From: Opitutales bacterium
GTDB lineage: Bacteria; Verrucomicrobiota; Verrucomicrobiia; Opitutales; Seribacteraceae
Assembly: GCA_029251885.1 (NCBI GenBank)
Contig: JAQXCL010000155.1
Coordinates: forward strand, 1 to 34,723
Direction of reading: 5' to 3'
DNA length: 34,723 nt
The first letter of the stretch is position 1, and every line of letters begins with the position of its first letter. Of this stretch, positions 31,540 to 34,723 are shown one piece after another. A program made the position numbers and the translations under genes. A model generated the notes under the pieces. The model searched no databases and had not been told where the DNA came from. It saw nothing but the letters and a program-made list of their open reading frames with translations.

Positions 31540-32466
31540 TTAGGGATTTTCCGAAGATGCACTTGACTCAGCCAAATTAGTTCCGCCATTCAAGTTGGAA
31601 TCTGTGTTTATCTCCCGTTCATCTGTCCCTCCGTCAACCACTGGGTAAAAATCAAAGGCGAGTTTAATCTCAGCTGCTTGAGCTGTTTTCTGACCGTTCA
31701 CTAAAATCTCGCCAGAAAAACAAGCAAGAGGATGCCTAATCCTTGACACTTTCACAGACATTGAAAGTACATCGCCAGGTTGACAAACACGACGGCATTT
31801 AATCCCGTCGCATGCAGTAAAAAAAATGGCATTAGGCTTAACTTTTCGAGACAAAGCAGAGTGAGTACCCTGGAGAAGATAAAATACGCACAACTGCCCG
31901 AGAGCCTCGATCATGATCGAGGCAGGAAAAACAGGCTGTTCTTTGAAGTGACCCTCTAAAAAATATTCGTTCCCAGTAATCTTATAATCCCCCCGCACAT
32001 CATCTCCATCAATAGTAACTGACTCAAGAAAAAGAAAGGGGTCTCTGTGGGGCATGATCGATGCAACTTCTTCAATTCTAAATGTTTTAGAACGACTGGG
32101 AGGCTCAACTCCACGAACCTTGGCATCTAAATATTGTTTAACATCTCCCAAGGTTCGAAGATCTTTAAGTTCTTCATTATCTATGCTTACTTGGAGTGTT
32201 TGCTCAACGAGCATAACAATTTCCAACATAGTCAAAGAATCTAACCCCAGGTCTTCATAAAGTCGTAGAGAATCATCCGAGTTTTTAAAAACTACTCGCT
32301 GATCAGGCTCAAGGTGACGGTCAATAATCCCAAGAACGATTGGTTCGATTTTAGCGATATCCTTATTTTCCCGGAAAGATAAAGCAGCACTTAGCGTTTC
32401 CGAAGAGCATCTTTTTAAAAGCTCAGACAACTCATCTTTCAGAACAATTGATTCAGGTTCGTTCAT
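31540..32466 (-). CDS. Acyl carrier protein fused to FabZ-like hot-dog dehydratase
   Basis: This 308-aa protein has an ACP domain at about 35-115, with the phosphopantetheine serine S77 in YEDLGLDSLTMLEIVMLVE. A FabZ-type hot-dog domain covers about 128-275: IASIMPHRDPFLFLESV-like (SIMPHRDPFLFLE), with catalytic H140, and GHFKEQPVFPASIMIEALGQL, with catalytic E187. A polar tail rich in Ser, Asn and Glu follows. The ORF track starts at 32601, but its extension is basic and low-complexity; ATG 32466 (MNEPESIVLKDEL) is better. Stand-alone ACP and FabZ are normally separate, so this fusion suggests a dedicated beta-hydroxyacyl-ACP dehydratase for a special acyl chain. It heads the operon with the two glycosyltransferases and is divergent from trpS. 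Confidence 0.87.
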   Translation of the reverse strand: MNEPESIVLKDELSELLKRCSSETLSAALSFRENKDIAKIEPIVLGIIDRHLEPDQRVVFKNSDDSLRLYEDLGLDSLTMLEIVMLVEQTLQVSIDNEELKDLRTLGDVKQYLDAKVRGVEPPSRSKTFRIEEVASIMPHRDPFLFLESVTIDGDDVRGDYKITGNEYFLEGHFKEQPVFPASIMIEALGQLCVFYLLQGTHSALSRKVKPNAIFFTACDGIKCRRVCQPGDVLSMSVKVSRIRHPLACFSGEILVNGQKTAQAAEIKLAFDFYPVVDGGTDEREINTDSNLNGGTNLAESSASSENP

Positions 32467-32532
32467 GATTTGAGGAAAATGGGGATGAGAATTGTCATCT
32501 GTTAAACAATGTGGTTTTAATTGCTTTTTAAT

Positions 32533-33624
32533 ATGACCAAATCTGACCAAACGAGCAAACCTAAACCTGTTATCCTTACCTGTGCCCAACCTACTGGCCA
32601 ATTGACTTTGGGTAATTACTTAGGAGCTGTGAGAAACTGGTCTAATATGCTTGATGATTACGAATGTTTCTTTGGCATCGTTGATCTACACGCGCTTACC
32701 ATTCCGCCTAAGCCATCTGATCTTCGTCAAAATGTTTACTCATGTATTGCCCAGTACATTGCCTGCGGATTGGACCCAAAAAAATGCCACCAATTCGTAC
32801 AATCTCACGTTATTGGACATACTGAACTTGCGTGGATTCTTACCTGTATGACTCCGATCGGTGAGTTGCAGAGAATGACCCAATTCAAAGACAAAGCTGC
32901 CAAGCTCGGATTCAAGGTAGCGGAGGAAAAAGGCTCGGATGATGTAAAGTTTACTCACGAAGGAGTGCGGGCTCAGGCTTCCATTAATGCCGGACTTCTC
33001 TGCTATCCGGTACTCATGGCTGCAGATATTCTATTGTACAATGCAGAACTCGTACCTGTGGGGGAAGATCAACGCCAACATTTGGAACTCTGCCGTGACT
33101 TGGCCGGACGCTTTAATCAAAAATATTCAGAAACTTTTAAAATACCTGAAGCCTATGTCCCTAAAACAGGTGCTCGTATCATGTCCCTATCTGATCCAAT
33201 GCGCAAAATGTCAAAATCTGATAAAAATGAAAAGGCTACGATTTTTGTACTGGATAAACCTGAACAAATTAAGAAAAAAATTGGATCTGCGGTCACAGAT
33301 TCGGAAGCAGAAATAAAAGCGGACTCCATAAAACCTGGTGTCTCTAACTTGCTTACTATCCACTCCTCTTTATCCGGAGAAAGTATTAATGAACTGGAAT
33401 CCCATTTTCTAGGAAAGGGATATGGAGAACTAAAAGCTGAAGTCATTGAATTACTAACAGAAAACCTCCGACCGGTCCGTGAATCTTATCAGGAATTGAT
33501 CAAAGATAAAAATTATTTGGATTCTGTTCTCAAGGAGGGTGCTCAGGCTGCTCAAAAAAGAGCTTATAAAATTCTTTCCAAAGTTAGCAGAAAGATTGGT
33601 TTGACTGAACGGGCAAGGAATTAA
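32533..33624 (+). CDS. trpS: Tryptophanyl-tRNA synthetase
   Basis: This class I aminoacyl-tRNA synthetase charges tRNA-Trp. The HIGH-equivalent is TGQLTLGNYLGAVRNW and the KMSKS motif is exact, at residues 225-229 (RKMSKSD). The core contains FFGIVDLHAL, YPVLMAADILLYNAELVPVGEDQRQHLELCRDLAGRFN, conserved among TrpRS. The ORF track begins at TTG 32521; the ATG at 32533 (MTKSDQTSKPKPVILTCAQPTG) gives 363 aa. A lysine-rich extension before VILTCAQP is slightly longer than in E. coli. The upstream 66 bp is shared with the divergent carrier-dehydratase gene; no Shine-Dalgarno is visible and no T-box was recognised. Confidence 0.95.
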   Translation: MTKSDQTSKPKPVILTCAQPTGQLTLGNYLGAVRNWSNMLDDYECFFGIVDLHALTIPPKPSDLRQNVYSCIAQYIACGLDPKKCHQFVQSHVIGHTELAWILTCMTPIGELQRMTQFKDKAAKLGFKVAEEKGSDDVKFTHEGVRAQASINAGLLCYPVLMAADILLYNAELVPVGEDQRQHLELCRDLAGRFNQKYSETFKIPEAYVPKTGARIMSLSDPMRKMSKSDKNEKATIFVLDKPEQIKKKIGSAVTDSEAEIKADSIKPGVSNLLTIHSSLSGESINELESHFLGKGYGELKAEVIELLTENLRPVRESYQELIKDKNYLDSVLKEGAQAAQKRAYKILSKVSRKIGLTERARN

Positions 33625-33655
33625 GCCATGCTCACCGAATTTTTGGCTTGGTTTT
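33623..33655 (+). terminator. trpS: Weak hairpin at the trpS stop
   Basis: AAGCCA (overlapping the stop) and TGGCTT form 6-bp arms around a 15-nt loop, followed by GGTTTTAA. The loop is long and the tract short, so it is only a possible terminator before the downstream membrane-protein gene. Confidence 0.3.
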
Positions 33656-33695
33656 AATCAAAAAAAACAACATTACATCCAAGGGTGAAAGATTG

Positions 33696-34723
33696 ATGGA
33701 TTACGATCTAGAAAATGAAAACGATGGACTCGGCAAAGGGCCATTTTATGGGGCGGCTGCCTTCCTGTTTCTAATCATTGCCCTCTTTGCTTTCGTTACT
33801 CTGAAAGAACAAGGTACTCTGGGGCATTGGGAAATTGCATCTTGTTTACTTGGTACAGGGTTAATATCCATCCTCCTTTTCCTGCCTCATTTTTTGGCAG
33901 GCATCATCGACCGAATCGAAGAAAAAAACACCCAAACAGACTCCGATCTAGCAAGCAAAGCATTTTACGAATTGAAAGAAGTACGTTCCGACCTTGATGC
34001 ATTGGCAGTCAAGGTCGACAAGGTACCGACCCTGGTCGATAAAATAATATCTGACTCCCCAATTCAACAAGCCGAGCAGTCTCCAGATACCCTCATCGAA
34101 AAGCTCACTGATTTGGAGAATCAGGTAAATTCTAAGCTCGATCGGATTGAGGAGGCCAGCTTAGCTCAACCCCTTATTTCGGAAAATGATAGCGATCTTA
34201 ACGAACTCAAAGAGAGTCTTGGAAAACTGATTGATAAAGTTGGCTTACTCCAAGAAAAAATTGATTTCATTGCAGATAGCCCGCGAAGCAAGACATCCAG
34301 TGAAGAGGAACCGATTAGTAAAGAAGAGATAGCTGAAGAAGTAGAACTGACAGTTTTCGAAGAAACTGGTTTTGATTTGAACTCCGACGATGAAACAATT
34401 TTACCATCTGACGAAGAAACAAATACCCTTAACAAAGAGGAAGATAAAAAAGAGCCCGAAATCTTGACGGATGATATTTCGAACAATCCAACAGATGACC
34501 CAAAGGAAGAAACTATCGAGTTAATAGAGCATGAAGTAAAAGAAGAGCCTGTACTGGACCAAGATATTGAATCAGAAGATCTGGAAAAAATTGAATCCTT
34601 TCCCGAGCCAGAGAGGGAAGACGAATACTCTGAGAAAACGATTACTCAGGAAGAACCTGAATTTGTGGAAAAGGATGTAAAGGAAAACTTGCCTGAGGAA
34701 TTAGATCTTGGACTACCTGCCCC
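33696..34723 (+). CDS. Membrane protein with coiled-coil and acidic cytoplasmic region, 3' truncated by window
   Basis: This open frame is missing from the ORF track because it runs past the window end without a stop. From ATG 33696 it reads MDYDLENENDGLGKGPFYGAA, then two membrane helices (YGAAAFLFLIIALFAFVTL and IASCLLGTGLISILLFLPHFLAG). A heptad-like segment follows (ELKEVRSDLDALAVKVDKVPTLVDKI, LIEKLTDLENQVNSKLDRIEE, ELKESLGKLIDKVGLLQEKIDF). The rest is dominated by Glu and Asp with Pro and Ser/Thr, and is likely disordered. GGGTGAAAG upstream could be a weak Shine-Dalgarno. I do not recognise the protein; a scaffolding or envelope-associated role is a guess. The minus-strand ORF 34166-34486 is a shadow of it. 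Confidence 0.8.
   Translation, partial: MDYDLENENDGLGKGPFYGAAAFLFLIIALFAFVTLKEQGTLGHWEIASCLLGTGLISILLFLPHFLAGIIDRIEEKNTQTDSDLASKAFYELKEVRSDLDALAVKVDKVPTLVDKIISDSPIQQAEQSPDTLIEKLTDLENQVNSKLDRIEEASLAQPLISENDSDLNELKESLGKLIDKVGLLQEKIDFIADSPRSKTSSEEEPISKEEIAEEVELTVFEETGFDLNSDDETILPSDEETNTLNKEEDKKEPEILTDDISNNPTDDPKEETIELIEHEVKEEPVLDQDIESEDLEKIESFPEPEREDEYSEKTITQEEPEFVEKDVKENLPEELDLGLPA

Noticed and set aside
34166-34486. 106-aa Ser-rich minus-strand ORF
   Set aside because: The serine richness is the reverse complement of the Glu/Asp-rich codons of the plus-strand membrane protein.

Overview
The window looks like chromosomal DNA of a Gram-negative, probably aquatic bacterium. A member of the Verrucomicrobiota (Opitutae-like) is my best guess. 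It rests on the combination of a PQQ-like beta-propeller protein, an ABC/GldFG/DUF4340 cassette, a ligase-associated exonuclease plus ATP-dependent ligase, moderate GC and a near absence of Shine-Dalgarno sequences. That assignment is inference. Coding density is high, no gap exceeds about 180 bp, and I saw no rRNA, tRNA, CRISPR array, insertion sequence or integrase.

Left block (1-9454): the 3' part of a beta-propeller protein, then a DNA damage and repair island. It holds an SOS-type UmuD-UmuC pair (minus strand), a three-gene plus-strand operon (SDR, class I CPD photolyase, iron-sulfur (6-4)-type photolyase), and a minus-strand pair of ligase-associated beta-CASP exonuclease and ATP-dependent DNA ligase.

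Middle block (9574-17091): an eight-gene, tightly coupled plus-strand operon. It begins with a primary-like sigma-70 factor, followed by a membrane fatty acid desaturase, an FAD amine-oxidase-like protein (COG2907 type), DUF1365, a cyclopropane-fatty-acyl-phospholipid synthase, DUF2878, DUF1295 and a second CFA-like methyltransferase. Five junctions are 3-bp gaps or 4-bp ATGA overlaps in addition to the sigma-desaturase junction. The content resembles the photo-oxidative (singlet oxygen) membrane-lipid modules controlled by ECF sigma/ChrR in Proteobacteria, which also use photolyases. Here the operon carries a different type of sigma factor and sits next to two photolyases. It is the most interesting system in the window.

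Then come O-acetylhomoserine sulfhydrylase and a small DUF1475 membrane protein (plus), transketolase (minus, with a good terminator), and a secreted protein of unknown function (minus). Next is a plus-strand cassette of ABC ATPase, fused GldF-GldG permease/auxiliary protein, and a DUF4340 protein fused to a parvulin prolyl isomerase.

Right block (28184-34723): an alpha-oxoamine synthase-like PLP enzyme converges on a minus-strand operon encoding a fused acyl carrier protein/FabZ-like dehydratase and two glycosyltransferases. This suggests synthesis of an unusual acyl or glycolipid product. Tryptophanyl-tRNA synthetase follows, then the start of a membrane protein with coiled-coil and very acidic regions that runs off the window and is absent from the supplied ORF track.
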